Shown piece by piece: positions 27,161 to 38,345 of a DNA stretch of 64,000 nt. The translations under genes were made by a program, and so were the position numbers. The first letter of the stretch is position 1. Every line of letters starts with the position of its first letter. Source of the DNA: Metaphire vulgaris (taxonomy: Eukaryota > Annelida > Clitellata > Crassiclitellata > Megascolecidae); contig CM030841.1 in NCBI GenBank assembly GCA_018105865.1, positions 15,201,682 through 15,265,681 on the forward strand, given 5' to 3'. A model generated the notes under the pieces. It saw only the letters and a list, made by a program, of their open reading frames with translations, searched no databases and had not been told where the DNA came from.

Positions 27161-27401
27161 TAGAGGGGTCGCCGCCGCGGGAAGGTAGTATGATCGAAGA
27201 GTATACGTGAATGTGCGAAGAACTGCTCGACACGGCGACCATTTTTGTATTTCTCGTTGGAGACTATACCAGAAAATTTTGAATCCCCCCTCCCAATTCC
27301 GGAATCTTGGTTACGCCACTGGACTGCCTATATAAGCAAATGGTAAATATTTCTGTAGAGTAGACGCTCAAACAAGAACCAGAAAAGGTCAGTCATGGGC
27401 G

Positions 27402-29095
27402 CAGTGGCGTAACCACGCCCGGGCAATTACGGGCAATGCCCGGGTTACTTTGCTTTCTGCCCGGGTTGAAAAATTTCTGCCCGGGTTGAATTTTTTTAAA
27501 ATTATGCCTTTAGTATTTGGATAAACTTGCTTTTGCACTGCCGTGTACGTTATTGCAATACTATTCTAATTGTCTAAAACTAGTGTCTGGAAAACGTGTT
27601 TCACAGGTGACAGGTATCAGCTAGAATTAAGTGCAGCAATTACTACAGTCATTGTTTGGCATGTAAAGTATCTACGCGATATATCGAATTTCAGTTATGG
27701 CGGTAATCGCCTGCCCCTATGCAGTGGTGACTCTAGGATTTGGCAAGTGGGGGGTTGTGGGGGCCAACCATTTATTGTTTTAATGTATGCAATTAAGTAT
27801 AGGGTCCCAACTGGGGGGACACTGGGGGCCAGGCTCTCAATAGGGGGCACGGGCCCTCCTGGCCCCCGGTGGAGCCGCCACTGCCCCTATGGACCATTCA
27901 ATCCATGGACAAAGTAGTCTATGTTCAATCCCTCTGCATCTTCCTCTACCGAAGTGGACGCTAGGTACAGTGTAAGGTGATAATTGTTGCTCTGGCCGGC
28001 TGACTGGTACCAGGGATAGCAGGCAGATGAAGTGGCTTTGACCTCTGCGCTCCAAAGACCCTCGTCGGGTCGGGCCCAAGACTGTTTAATACTATATTTA
28101 ATTGCCTGGGGTCGGTCGACCGCCTTAGAAGCAAATCGCAGCTGCTTTGAGATTTGACCTTTTGACCCGAGAGGGTACTCCGATTTCCATGTGTATTTGG
28201 TCGGAAACGGGAAGGTCAGCACTGGGCAACAAAACATCGACATTAAGAGAGCATTCCTAAAATTCCTCTATATGATATCAGAGCAGGTGGGGTGTGCTTT
28301 AAGAGTTGACTCTTATTACAAGTTCGCGCCAAGAGTAAATTTATTGTTTTACTCACAATTTCGCGAATAGTCATATTTTTGAAATTGAAAGGCATAGTTT
28401 CACGGATACAGCGTCTGGATTGTAAAAGTTGCCTGCGTTTGGATTTCTCAAGAATTCTAAAGAGCTGAACATAACTGACTTATTCTTAGAAATATCAGAT
28501 GAAGTATGCCAAACTATTTCTTCGTCGATTGCAGCTAGTCATAATTTGCCAGACAGTTAAAATATCGGCGTCGTTCGAACTCTAGAAATGACCAGAATAA
28601 ACAGTCTCAAATAAGGTCCCAACTAATTTCAGAGAACTAGAGCCCAGTTATAAATTGCATAAAGTCTTTCAGAAATATTTTGGAGCCAAGAAATCAGCCA
28701 AACGTCGTTTCCAAAGTTACTATGATTGCAGAATTTCCACGGTTGAACGTCCAGCAGGATGCTGAACTGTTATCGTTACCAGAGCAAAGAAAGCGCACCA
28801 CTTGGTGTACCATTTTTGTATTTCAACGGATTGGAGCCTATGGATTCACTCTTTGAAATTCATCTGTTAAGCACTTGCGTTGTCTGAACTTGCCTCGTGG
28901 AATGGGATCAGTTTAAAATCCTCATGTTAATTTTTTAAAATATTTTTGTTGAGTGACTGTCCACAAATTACGTAAACAAAAGATGAAGGAGTGTTAAAAT
29001 TGTGACAACTGTTGATAAGGGGAGGCTCCCAAAAACAAGAACGGACAGAAATGGTCAGCTGCCCGGGTTACATTTTGACTCTGGTTACGCCACTG
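27402..29095. mobile_element. 1694-bp hAT-type element with perfect 8-bp TSD
   Basis: Inverted ends CAGTGGCGTAACCACGCCCG and ...CTGGTTACGCCACTG; CATGGGCG is duplicated exactly at 27394-27401 and 29096-29103. CCCGGGTT words recur near both ends. It encodes no transposase that I can recognise. It contains a younger MITE (27722-27883). Confidence 0.88.
27722..27883. mobile_element. hAT MITE, CAGTGGCGGCTCCA family, nested copy
   Basis: CAGTGGTGACTCTAGGATTT to CGGTGGAGCCGCCACTG with perfect TSD CCCCTATG (27714-27721, 27884-27891). It sits inside the 27402-29095 element, so it inserted later. A sibling is at 34191-34383 in opposite orientation. Confidence 0.9.
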
Positions 29096-29278
29096 CATGG
29101 GCGCCCACACGTTAGGGCAAGAGGGGGCATTTGCCACCCCCTGGACAATGCATATACCAATATTTTTCATTGAAATTTGAAAACCTTGCTAAAATATTAA
29201 CCGTGACCACAATTATTGTATTAAGATGTGATTTGCCCCTCCTGGAAAAATTTCTGTGGGCGCCCATGTCGTCAGTCG

Positions 29279-30051
29279 TCAAGGCACCAGTAGATCGTCT
29301 AACAGCAGAAATCGGCGCACGCTCTCCGGCAACGGTAGCCTAGCAACGGACGTGACGCAATCGACGCGAAGATGACGTCGAATGACGACCCTGGCGACGG
29401 CCGCCAGCGTCAGCGGCGAGTCGAACATGGCCGTCAGCCATCGGTAGAACTCCCTCTTCCCGGCGCTGCGCGAGTACTCGTACCGTACGAACGGCGCCCG
29501 GTCGCCGGCCGGCAGCGCCGTCCCGCAACCGATGTACAGGACCCGACAGGCGTTCGCCTGGGCGTGCAGCATCGCCACGTACAGGACGCTCTGTCCGCGG
29601 TAGTTCCGAACGTCGGCGACCGCTCCGCGGTTGAGGAGGGCGACGGCGACGGCCGTCTGCCCGTGAATGGCGGCGTTGTGCAGCGGCGTGTTGCCGTACT
29701 CGTTCCGACCGTCGACCGCGGCCCCGGCGGCCAGGAGCACATCGGCGGCGACGGTGTTGCCGGCGGCGGCGGCCGGATGGAGGGCGGCGTTGCCTTCGAC
29801 GTCCCGGAGCGTCAGCTTCGTTCCGAACTGGACGAGGTCGACGACGAGGGACGAGAGGTGGACGCGACGGCAGCAGTCGAAGAGAGCGGTCTCGCCGACC
29901 TGGTTCTGGACGTTGACGTCGGCGCCGAGGGCGAAGAGGAGGTGGACGATCTCGCGGTGGCCCTCCGTGGCCGCCTTCCAGAGGGCCGTTCGACCGGAGT
30001 TGCTGCGGTGGGAGATGCTGCTGCCGGCGAGCGTCAAATACTCGACGATGT
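29279..30051 (-). CDS. ASB-like gene exon 2: ankyrin repeats and SOCS box
   Basis: Opens immediately after CTTCTTCTTCTTCCAG. It encodes ankyrin repeats to about TALPAGDRAP, then a spacer resembling the pre-SOCS region, then the SOCS box. The apparent upstream His-run extension of the frame (30060-30163) is the intronic CAT repeat. Confidence 0.88.
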
Positions 30052-30069
30052 CTGGAAGAAGAAGAAGAA

Positions 30070-30163
<94 letters not shown>

Positions 30164-31556
30164 GCGTAACAGTTTGGAATACGGATCTAGGACTTTGCGC
30201 ATAGGACTCAGAAATTTTGGAATTTCAGATGTTCCCAGAAAATGAAAACAGAAAATTAAATTTTAGAGTTGCTCTGGCGGCGTTCACGGCAGTAAAAATT
30301 TCGTTTCGCATATCTATAAAAAAATTCTTGCCAAAACGGAAATGTGCCTAATTTTCATTGAAATCGGACTAACTTACATTTGGAAAAGCTATGACCAAAA
30401 TACAGAGGGGTCCCCATTTGATGAGACACCGTGCTGACCTAAATAACCATTTAGGCTTGTCAAGTCTTAAATCTTCCTAAATGTAACGACAATATCACGA
30501 TACGTTAGGGGCCGTCCATAAATGACGTCACGCGATTTTGGTAGTTTTTTAAACTCCTTCACCTCCGTATGAATGTTTTAAAATCACTTATTCTTTGAAT
30601 GAAGCGGTATTGCAATGAATTCGTTTGAAAATATTCATTATATAGGCCTAATTATTAAAAGTATAACGATATTCCAAAACTTTTCAAATTATTTTCAAAA
30701 AATGAAGTAGGGCCTATAATATATAATTATAAGTGTAAAATATTACAGACTACTAAGTAGGCCTATAGCAAACAATAATTACTAATTACTCGCGATTTTC
30801 ATATCATTGCGGTTTTAATAACAAAATTAAGTAAAATGTGACGTCACATTTCTGGAAAACCCCTCTCTCTCTCTCTCTCTCTCTCTCTGTCGTCAAACAT
30901 CGTCACAAATGTTTCAGCTCCCCTCCCTAAGTGCGTGACGTCATTTATGGACAACCCCTTAATACGATACGTTAATACGATACGTTAATCAATATCACAA
31001 TATACAATACTATCACGATACGTTAATGTTCGTTAAACCATTAAGCGTCGCCACGGGGATCTCGGATATATAGACCACCTATCAGATTGCCCAAATCCAT
31101 TTTCTGTGGAGAGGGGGTTAAATCTGACACGGTGCCCCCAACCAAAATTCCTGGCGACGGTTAATACAGACCGATGTGTCCATAGTGGCAGGCGTGGTGC
31201 AGCGGCGTCGATCCGCCCTCGTCCTTCTCGTCCACGTCGACGCCGCCGCGCTCAACGAGGAACCGCACCAGGTCCAGACACCCGGCGTCGCAGGCGTAGT
31301 GGATCGGCCGGTACCGGCATCCGTTGACGCGGAAGCTGTCGGGAAGGTTGACGTCACATCCGCTGGCGATCAGCGCGCGGGCGGCGTCGAACGACCGGCC
31401 GGCGATGGCGACGTTGAGCAGGGTCGATCCGCCGGGCAGGACGCCGTTGACGAGACGGCGATGGAGGACCTCGGAGGCGGACGCCGAGTCCAGGAGCAGC
31501 CGGGTGAGGGTGGCGACGTCTTTCGACAGTATGCAGTCGACCAGGGCGTCTTCCAT
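29279..31556 (-). CDS. Ankyrin-repeat and SOCS-box protein (ASB-like), two exons
   Basis: Exon 1 is 31172-31556 (ATG at 31554-31556) and exon 2 is 29279-30051 with the stop at 29279. The split codon G|AC joins GHI and DIVEYLTLAG, placing a single ankyrin repeat across the junction. The 385-residue product has about seven ankyrin repeats (PIHYACDAGCLDLVRFLVER, TPLHHACHYGHIDIVEYL, TALWKAATEGHREIVHLL, TPLHNAAIHGQTAVAVALL and others) and a C-terminal SOCS box (TLAAVARVVIRRHL...LPLPESVRRFLL). ASB proteins recruit substrates to Elongin B/C-Cullin 5 ligases. The LPLP Cul5-box is intact, but the usual Cys of the BC box is Ala. Which ASB member this is cannot be told. Codons are very G+C-rich at third positions, unlike the surrounding DNA. 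Confidence 0.87.
30060..30163. repeat. (ATG)n microsatellite abutting the ASB-like splice acceptor
   Basis: On the transcribed minus strand this is a (CAT)n run that leads into (CTT)n and then the CAG acceptor at 30052. The repeat seems to form most of the polypyrimidine tract. Confidence 0.9.
30508..30958. mobile_element. 451-bp Harbinger-like MITE with TTA duplication
   Basis: GGGGCCGTCCATAAATGACG at the left and CGTCATTTATGGACAACCCC at the right; TTA flanks at 30505-30507 and 30959-30961. Contains a (TC)n run at about 30863-30888. It lies in the intron of the ASB-like gene. Confidence 0.82.
31048..31160. mobile_element. Decayed CAGTGGCGTCGCC-family MITE in the ASB-like intron
   Basis: Contains AAGCGTCGCCACGGGG at the left and ACCAAAATTCCTGGCGACGG at the right, as in the 32933-33116 copy, but ends are mutated and no clear target duplication remains. 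It stops about 11 bp from the exon 1 donor. Confidence 0.65.
31172..31556 (-). CDS. ASB-like gene exon 1
   Basis: Starts MEDALVDCILSKDVATLTRL, continues through two ankyrin repeats and ends GHI plus a split base before GTCTGT. There is no upstream in-frame ATG that looks better, but a 5' non-coding exon cannot be excluded. The region 31557-32089 upstream has no gene visible; it includes a short (CTG)n at about 31776-31795. Confidence 0.82.
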
Positions 31557-32089
31557 CGATCGCAGGTGGACGCGCTGGCAAGAGCCGGCTGTTAATCGCG
31601 TGACGTCAGCCGATAAAGTTTCGTTCTGTAGAGAGCATCGACAACTCCATAGGGCCTATATACTAGTAGCCTAAACGGTGTGTTCTAGGCATAGAGCCCC
31701 GTCATGTACAGTGCCAGGAAAGCCTTGCTTTCGTAATCGTTCGCCTGGGCGGAGTCTGCAGGTATTCGGAGGGCTGCTGCTGCTGCTGCTGCTGCCAGAG
31801 CTTTTGGGGAGAGATGCTGTTTATTCGTTCAACGCCGCCGCCAGTGTATATTTAAAGACTAGTTGGCCTAGATGGTGTGCATCCACATTACGCTGTGCAC
31901 AGGCAAGTGTACTGTATACTGTAGTGTATGTACATCGTTGCGTTGTATACTGTTCTCGGATTTGTATGTCTGTTCCCTGATCGCGGCCAGCGGGCAACTT
32001 CTGGCCCGGCAGCTGTCAGAAATTATTGGCCAGCGAGACCTCGATATCTGACGTTAAGACGTAGGCCTATTTCGATATTTCACTAAATT

Positions 32090-33116
32090 TAACGTATTGA
32101 CGTTCAAATGGGGATTGGGTTAACCCCCTCCCTTGGCTGCCGAAAAAAATATTTTTAATGAGTTTCCATGCATTTTTAATTCTTTGCCGCGACTTTTCGC
32201 GCAAATCCGGTAAGAAAGTTTTCTGTGGAGGGATGAGGGGTGGGTACGGAATCTGACACGCTAGCCCCTTTTGCCTCCTCCCAACCAAAAATTCCTGGCG
32301 ACGCCACTGCGTTCTAAATACAGAAGACGATGGCCTAAGTTTGCAATAGCGATTGACATCGATGTAATAAAAAGGATGCTGAAGATAGTCGCTCAATATG
32401 GTACTGTACTTGACGTCGATCTCTAACAGGACGAAGTATGTTTCAAATATGCACTTGAATTTGCACAAATCGCATGCATTATTAGCATTATGGAATAACG
32501 AGGGTTGTCATGGATGAACCGTTTTAAATGGATAAGGTGATGGCCTATGATTGCAATAGCGATTGATATCAATGTAGTAATGGATGCTAAAGATAGTGGC
32601 TGAATATGGTACTTGAAATCGATCTCTAACAAGACGAAGTAATTTTCGAAAATACGGTTGAATTTGAACAAATCCTATGCATTGTTATCATTATGGAATA
32701 ACGGAGGTTGTCATGTTGGAGACGCTCTAAATACAGAAGACGATGGCCTATGTTTGTAATAGCGATTGATATCGATGTACTAAAGGATGCTAAAGATAGT
32801 CGCTCAATATGGTCCTTGACGTCGATCTCTAACAGGACGAAATAAATTTCAAATATGCGGTTGAATTTGCACAAATCCTATGCATTATTAGCATTATGGA
32901 ATGACGGGGTTGTCTTGGTGGAGGCGTTCTAACATTAGCGTCGCCACGGGGGGCAAATGGGACAACCCCCCCTCCCCACCTGCCCCAGACCACCTACCAG
33001 ATTCGCGCAAATCCGGTGAGAAAGTTATCTGTGGAGGGATGAGGGGTGGGTAAGGAATCTGACACGCCAGCCCCTTTTGCCCCCTTCCCAACCAAAAATT
33101 CCTGGCGACGCCACTG
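32090..33116. mobile_element. MITE - tandem array - MITE composite, locus 2
   Basis: A diverged CAGTGGCGTCGCC-family MITE (about 32090-32309) is followed by three tandem units of 202-210 bp (starting 32310, 32520 and 32723) and by a second MITE copy in the same orientation (32933-33116). The octamer CGTTCTAA lies directly after MITE 1 (32310-32317) and directly before MITE 2 (32925-32932). The array units contain GATGGCCTATG and GATTGATATCGATGT words. The left MITE end is decayed and no outer target duplication was found. Confidence 0.72.
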
Positions 33117-34020
33117 GTAGTCTGTGTTGTCAGGCATTACCGTCAGTTAGGACGAAATTGCCACCGATGCAAACGTGACGACGAATAATTATAATTTACA
33201 GTCAGGCAGGCAGGCAGTCTGTCTGTCTGTCTGTCTCTGTCTCCCTCTCCTTCCCTCTTCCTCTTCTCTTTCCCTCCTCAGCACTCAGCCATCGTTGAGA
33301 CCTCGTGCGCAAAGCGTTTATTTCACGCATCGGACAACGGCGATAGGTCATCGTCGCACGCGGCCAGTAAAAGAGGGATTTATTTTTTGAGGACGAGCCT
33401 CTGTTCCGTCTCTTTTGTTTGGCGAGAGTCTCGACTCTGTGTATGGTCTATAGTTGGTCTATAATTAATCGAATTCGTTTAGAAATACTGTAAGTGAATT
33501 AATGCGTCAAGAACGCTAAAAATTGCGCTATATAGGCCTTTCCACTCCGTTTGTTCGTCGAAGAGCTATAGGCCTATGTTGCTTTCTTTGCGTTTTAAAT
33601 TCTTTTTTTAAAAGCCGCAAAGCGATTAACAAGACATTCTGTTGAGTCTTAAAGATCTGCTTAAGACAATTTAGTATTTATAATTTTATATTAGACGACT
33701 TTTGTCAATTCGGAGCACATTTTACAGACCATCGATATCATAAGACGTTGTGTTGACTTTTGGAAGGCGCTATGTCATCTGTTTGCCGCAAGAAATTTAT
33801 AAAAACCTCTAAGAAAGCTCAGTCTGATGATGATGAATGATGATGATACTAATAGGCGCCCATCGTTTTGATACGGACGAGTTTTTGAAGTTTAAACAAA
33901 CAAAAACATACTGTTTGATGACACTTTCGAGCTGTTCCTGAAAATCAAGGTAGGCATAATACTAATCATCTAGCGATTATTTATTCCGATAGCCGACCAC
34001 TTAACGTCTTAACCTAACCA
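33117..34020. other. No gene recognised
   Basis: Holds a short (CAGG)n/(TGTC)n tract at about 33202-33240 and otherwise nothing I can name. Confidence 0.6.
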
Positions 34021-34021
34021 T

Positions 34022-34070
34022 TAGACTGATGCTAGGTGCATTACTATGATGGCGCCATAGAAGTTCTTTC
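34022..34070 (+). mobile_element. SINE or LINE 3' tail, GGCGCYATAGAAGTT family
   Basis: ACTGATGCTAGGTGCATTAC followed by ATGGCGCCATAGAAGTTC, matching the block at 38933-38999; truncated. Confidence 0.55.
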
Positions 34071-34190
34071 GTGAGTTAGTGCCATATGATTTCACGAGAT
34101 ATGACTTACTCACTTACTAGCGAAAGGGGACTCGATACTGGTACGAATCTACCCTGGACGGTGTTCCAACAAATAATTATTATCTCAAAG

Positions 34191-34383
34191 CAGTGGCGGC
34201 TCCACAGGGGGCCCGGGGCCGGCGGGGCCCATACCCCTATTGATTGCCTGGCCCTCAGTGGCCCCCTGTTCGGACCCTATACTTAATACTAAATACCTAA
34301 CAACAAATTGTTGGCTCCCCATGATTAGAAGTTGCCACCCCAACGCCCTCCCCCACACTTGCCAAATCCTGGAGCCGCCACTG
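34191..34383. mobile_element. hAT MITE, CAGTGGCGGCTCCA family
   Basis: CAGTGGCGGCTCCACAGGGG to ATCCTGGAGCCGCCACTG; perfect TSD TCTCAAAG (34183-34190, 34384-34391). Interior GGACCCTATACTTAA is shared with 27722-27883. Between 34392 and 37089 there are further fragmentary CAGTGGCG ends (34622, 35402) and no gene. Confidence 0.92.
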
Positions 34384-36762
34384 TCTCAAAGATCTCGAGA
34401 TCTAACGCTGTTAACTTACGAACCATTATTGGATAATGATCAGTGGCCTCATTGGCTAGCAACGAGGGGACGCCCCCCCCCTATTCTGACCGGGATCGGG
34501 GTTGGGTTGGGTGGGTGGATAGGGATGGTATTAAATCGAGGAAAACGCATACGACAACAGACTAGAGCGTTTGAAGCGCCCCCCCCCATTCTGAAATCCT
34601 AGCCAAGCCAGTGAAGCCACTCAGTGGCGTAGCCAGGATTCCGGAATAGAATAGGGGGCGACGTTTTCAACTGAAAAGTCTTGACGTGTCAAACTCTCTG
34701 CAGTCCTTTGGACTTCTTTCGTTCATTCTCATATTCTTCTCATACACTATCTACTCCCCCTCCCCCACCAGCAACCGGTCCCAGTCCGAATAGGGGGCCG
34801 GGCCCTCTGCAGCCCCGTGGCTACGCCCAAGATAATCATGGATAGAGAACTGCTGTTGGTCTTTATCATTTAGTCAACAACGTTTCTTTGTATTCTCACC
34901 CTTAATGTCCTTCCTGTTTTGACATCAGTGGCCTTGCTCGAATCTATAAAAACAAGCAATATGCATTTCACTGGCGGCGGATGCCGGCCAATAAGTTAAA
35001 CAATTTTTGTGGTCGTGGGGGGAGGAGGAGGAGGAGATGGGCAAGGGCATGAGTTGCACACGACGGCTTTCTCCATGGCGGTGTGATATTGCTTCGATTT
35101 TCGATCGATCGATTGGCAATCGAACGAGCGCTGCTTTTGATCTATCGATTTTTTTGTCGGCGTAGCCTATATACCGATCGAAATTTTGCAATTGAGTCTT
35201 GGTCGGTTTCAAAGCAATCGTAGCCGATGGGCGAAATCAGAGAGTGCGAGAGGATATTTCAGAGTCAATGGGCAATAAAGGCGAGCGGGGCGGGTTGATA
35301 GGGGGCGGAGGGCTATACTTGGTGGGTTGTTAAGGGAGAGGTTGCAACGAAACAGTGACGTGTGTGAGCCGGACGTGACATTTAGAATAATATCGAGTAC
35401 CAGTGGCGGTTCTAGGATTTCTTGGTGGGGGGATGACATGAATTCATAGGAAGTTGGTGGGGAGGGAAGAAGGAAAAATCAAGAAACTTTGCCTAAAAAG
35501 GCTGACAAAAGGGAATATTTTATCAATACCCTGATTTTACTACACTTTTACCGAAAAATAGGTTGACAAGCAAAAAAGGTCATCCGCAGTTTTTACCCCG
35601 TAGTTTTACTAACTTTTACCCGCCCCGCCCCGCCCCTCCCCCCTCCCAATAGGTTTCACAAGCGAAAAAAGGCCCGAAGTTCATCCAGCACGCCACAGAC
35701 CTGGTGTTGATGGAAAAACAATTTTTTTGTTTTGGTGCGATTAGTTTACAGTGTGCGTGACTAGTTGGGGGCCCCAGGCTTAAGCCTGTCCTCACCACAT
35801 CATTTCTAGGGTTAGGTTAAGTTTTTAATAAAATCCGCCTATGTTGACGACCCCTTTACCGACCATTCACAGATCCGGCGGCGAAGCCACCAGGGTTAAT
35901 AAAAACATGTGGAGCTTTACAGACCATTCACGGATCTGGCGGCGAAGCCAGGGTTCCAAAATAGGGAGCTCTCCGACACCAGGCCCCGCCATTTTCGAGT
36001 AGAAAATGTCAACAAGAAAAAACCTCATCAAGGAGTTCTTGGCGCGTAAAATCCTCGTACACCTTACCCCCCCCCCCCAAAAAAAACCCGACTGTTTTGT
36101 GCAAATTGCACGACTGATCCCAGTCAGAATATATGGCTCTGGCCCCCATGCCCGCCTTTTGCCCGTGGCACGCCAATGGACATATTCAATCCTAATAATT
36201 TACTTATAGTTTAGTTTTGTTGTTACAAGTGTAAGCTTATTCGCTGAAATGCAGTACGCCTACGCCTATAGTCGTGGAATGGTAGATCATAAACGCTTTG
36301 TTAACGTTTTTCGTCCAGTTCAGTGTGCGCGTACTGCATGCATTATAGGCCTATAGGCCCTAGAGCACCGAAGGACCTCATGGCTATCGATTCAATGCAT
36401 AAGGTCGCCGCATGATTGAGACGTCGTTTGACGGCTCTCGCTTTGTTGCTATAACTAAAGACAATAACATCGCTCTGCCGTGAACAGTTTTACCGAAGCG
36501 GGACAATGTCTGCATGAAGCAGCGTATAAATCTTTCTCCGGCGGTTTTTTAAAAATTAATCAGTCTCGCATTTTATTTCAGTTAGTAGGTCCACAAGTGC
36601 AGTTTTCAGTCTACAAAGGCCTGGAGATCTTGTATGGTATTTTGAAAATTTCAATTATCAGGCCTTAGCCTGCATGCCACAAATATTGAAATATGCCTTA
36701 TATTTAAGTGGTAACATGTTGGTGGGCTGATTGTCACTTTTTAAATTAATCAGCACTTAATC

Positions 36763-36765
<3 letters not shown>

Positions 36766-36856
<91 letters not shown>
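36766..36856. repeat. (AAT)n microsatellite
   Basis: Long pure AAT array. Its right flank (GAGGCTAAGTAAGCCTGTGT then GAAAACCACT) loosely resembles the right end of the 961-1315 foldback. Confidence 0.95.
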
Positions 36857-36857
<1 letters not shown>

Positions 36858-37089
36858 TGATTTTAAGTGGTTTAGGAGGCTAAGTAAGCCTGTGTGAAAA
36901 CCACTGATGTATTGAGTGGAATATTGTCATTCTAAACCATGCACTGTAACCTGTTGATAACGATTGAGACGAGTATAGACTTAACTATAATTTATTTATT
37001 ATATATGTGGCTATTCAAAGACGGCGCTGGATTGAGTCTGTTAGTTGAGTCAATGTAGCGACTCTAGTCAGACTTGAGTAGTCTACAAA

Positions 37090-37223
37090 CAGGGGCGTAG
37101 CCAGGAATTTGATTTGCCATATATAAACCGCATATAACCACATGTAAATCACATAACAAACTTTAAGGTAGACTGATTTGGGGGGTATATATACCGATAT
37201 ATCCCCCCGTCGCTACGCCCCTG
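37090..37223. mobile_element. hAT MITE, CAGGGGYGTAGC family, copy 2
   Basis: CAGGGGCGTAGCCAGG to GTCGCTACGCCCCTG; perfect TSD TCTACAAA (37082-37089, 37224-37231). It is inverted and shorter relative to the other copies. Confidence 0.92.
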
Positions 37224-37262
37224 TCTACAAATTATTATCTGAGTGAATGGACACGACTCTAC

Positions 37263-37458
37263 CATGGGCGTCCGCAAATTTTTTCAGAGGGGTGCAAAAC
37301 AGGGTCTTGTGACGAAAGAAATGAAAAAAATTCCAATGGGGTGCAATTAGACAAGGTTTTGTGACGAAAGAAACAAGTAATTCTACTTTTTTCATAACTC
37401 CACAATTTTTCCAGGGGTGCAATTGCACCCTCTTGCACCCCCTTTCCGGACGCCCATG
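37263..37458. mobile_element. CATGGGCGTCCGCAAA-ended MITE with 8-bp TSD
   Basis: Inverted ends CATGGGCGTCCGCAAA and TTTCCGGACGCCCATG; perfect TSD GACTCTAC (37255-37262, 37459-37466). The interior has GGGGTGCAA blocks and a repeated GTGACGAAAGAAA. It lies 31 bp after the duplicated flank of the preceding MITE. Confidence 0.9.
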
Positions 37459-38279
37459 GACTCTACTATAGGCCTAGATCCTCTATCTCTAGGATTAGGC
37501 GGCTCAGAGTAGAGAATTGTCAAAGATGATTTATTTAGGTCTATATCCTACGGTGACAAATTACAATGGCTTCAATCGATATTATCGAGTTGCTTGCACT
37601 CAAATACCTTCAACGTCAGCGTTCATTGTAAGGCTTTTACGTCGCAGACACCCCATTGTTTGTTTTAAAGTAATGTTATCTGATATATGCCTACAATAAA
37701 ACCCAGTTACTCTTAATAATGGTGTCTTTTTGGTTGCTTAGTATGACCGTGCAGTTGGGGCTGCATGAATTATATGTCTATTTTAGTTAGACAGGATGAA
37801 AACATAATAAAAAAATACCTAGAATTTAGAAGAACTTTTCAGAAATGTCGATATTTTCCAGGATGGGAAAAAGGGCTTATTCAACTCTATTGGTGATCGC
37901 TTATAGGGTCTATAGGTCTATATAACATTTAACTGTGAATGTCTGACCCCATCCTAATTCTTTTGGGTCAAGCTGACTGGTGCCTTTTCCAGTGTCCAGA
38001 TTTTTCACAGGAGACCAGAGAACGTATTGTAGTGAATCGTGCATTTCATAAGATATGTTTGAAATGGTCTAGAAATGAAAACCTGTCGATTTTAAAGTCA
38101 TATGCCTATTAATTTGTAGATTTTGACGAGAAGGGGACTGGCCCATATATTGAATCCGACTAGAAAGGAATTGCGATATGCTACGAGTTCAGAACGACCA
38201 TCGACCGATGTCAAATAAATTATCAAAATGACTCTATAAAAAGTTTTTAATCTATCAATCAATTAGTTTTACTGTCTGT

Positions 38280-38345
38280 CTTTTGGAACGACTTCCGACT
38301 GATGCAAGTGCAATGCCGAAATGGCGCTATAGAAGCTCGCAGATA
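38280..38345 (+). mobile_element. SINE or LINE 3' tail, GGCGCYATAGAAG family
   Basis: CGACTTCCGACTGATGCAAG then ATGGCGCTATAGAAGC; same block as 38933. Located just upstream of the first FAM149 exon. Confidence 0.55.

Larger units (their letters stand above)
27394..29268. mobile_element. CATGGGCGCCC-ended MITE split by a 1.7-kb insertion
   Basis: Left end CATGGGCG survives at 27394; the remainder runs 29096-29268 (CATGGGCGCCCACACG... ...TGTGGGCGCCCATG). Outer flanks AGGTCAGT and TCGTCAGT agree at 6 of 8 bases. A cousin with CATGGGCGTCCGCAAA ends lies at 37263-37458. The right end is 10 bp from the stop codon of the ankyrin gene. Confidence 0.7.

Noticed and set aside
26641..27321. CAGTGGCGTAGCC ... 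GGTTACGCCACTG as one hAT element
   Set aside because: Both ends look right but the flanking octamers (GGGGAAGG, GACTGCCT) do not match, and the interior includes fragments of other repeats, so the ends probably belong to different insertions.
29372..30169. 265-residue plus-strand frame over the ASB-like exon 2
   Set aside because: Shadow of the GC-rich minus-strand ankyrin/SOCS exon; it lacks domain features and ends in a Met run from the microsatellite.
31176..31674. Plus-strand frames of 116-139 residues opposite ASB-like exon 1
   Set aside because: Opposite-strand shadows of the ankyrin exon caused by high GC content.
34622..34829. Additional CAGTGGCGTAGCC MITE
   Set aside because: The left end is good but the right end (GGCTACGCCCAAG) is incomplete and no target duplication is seen.
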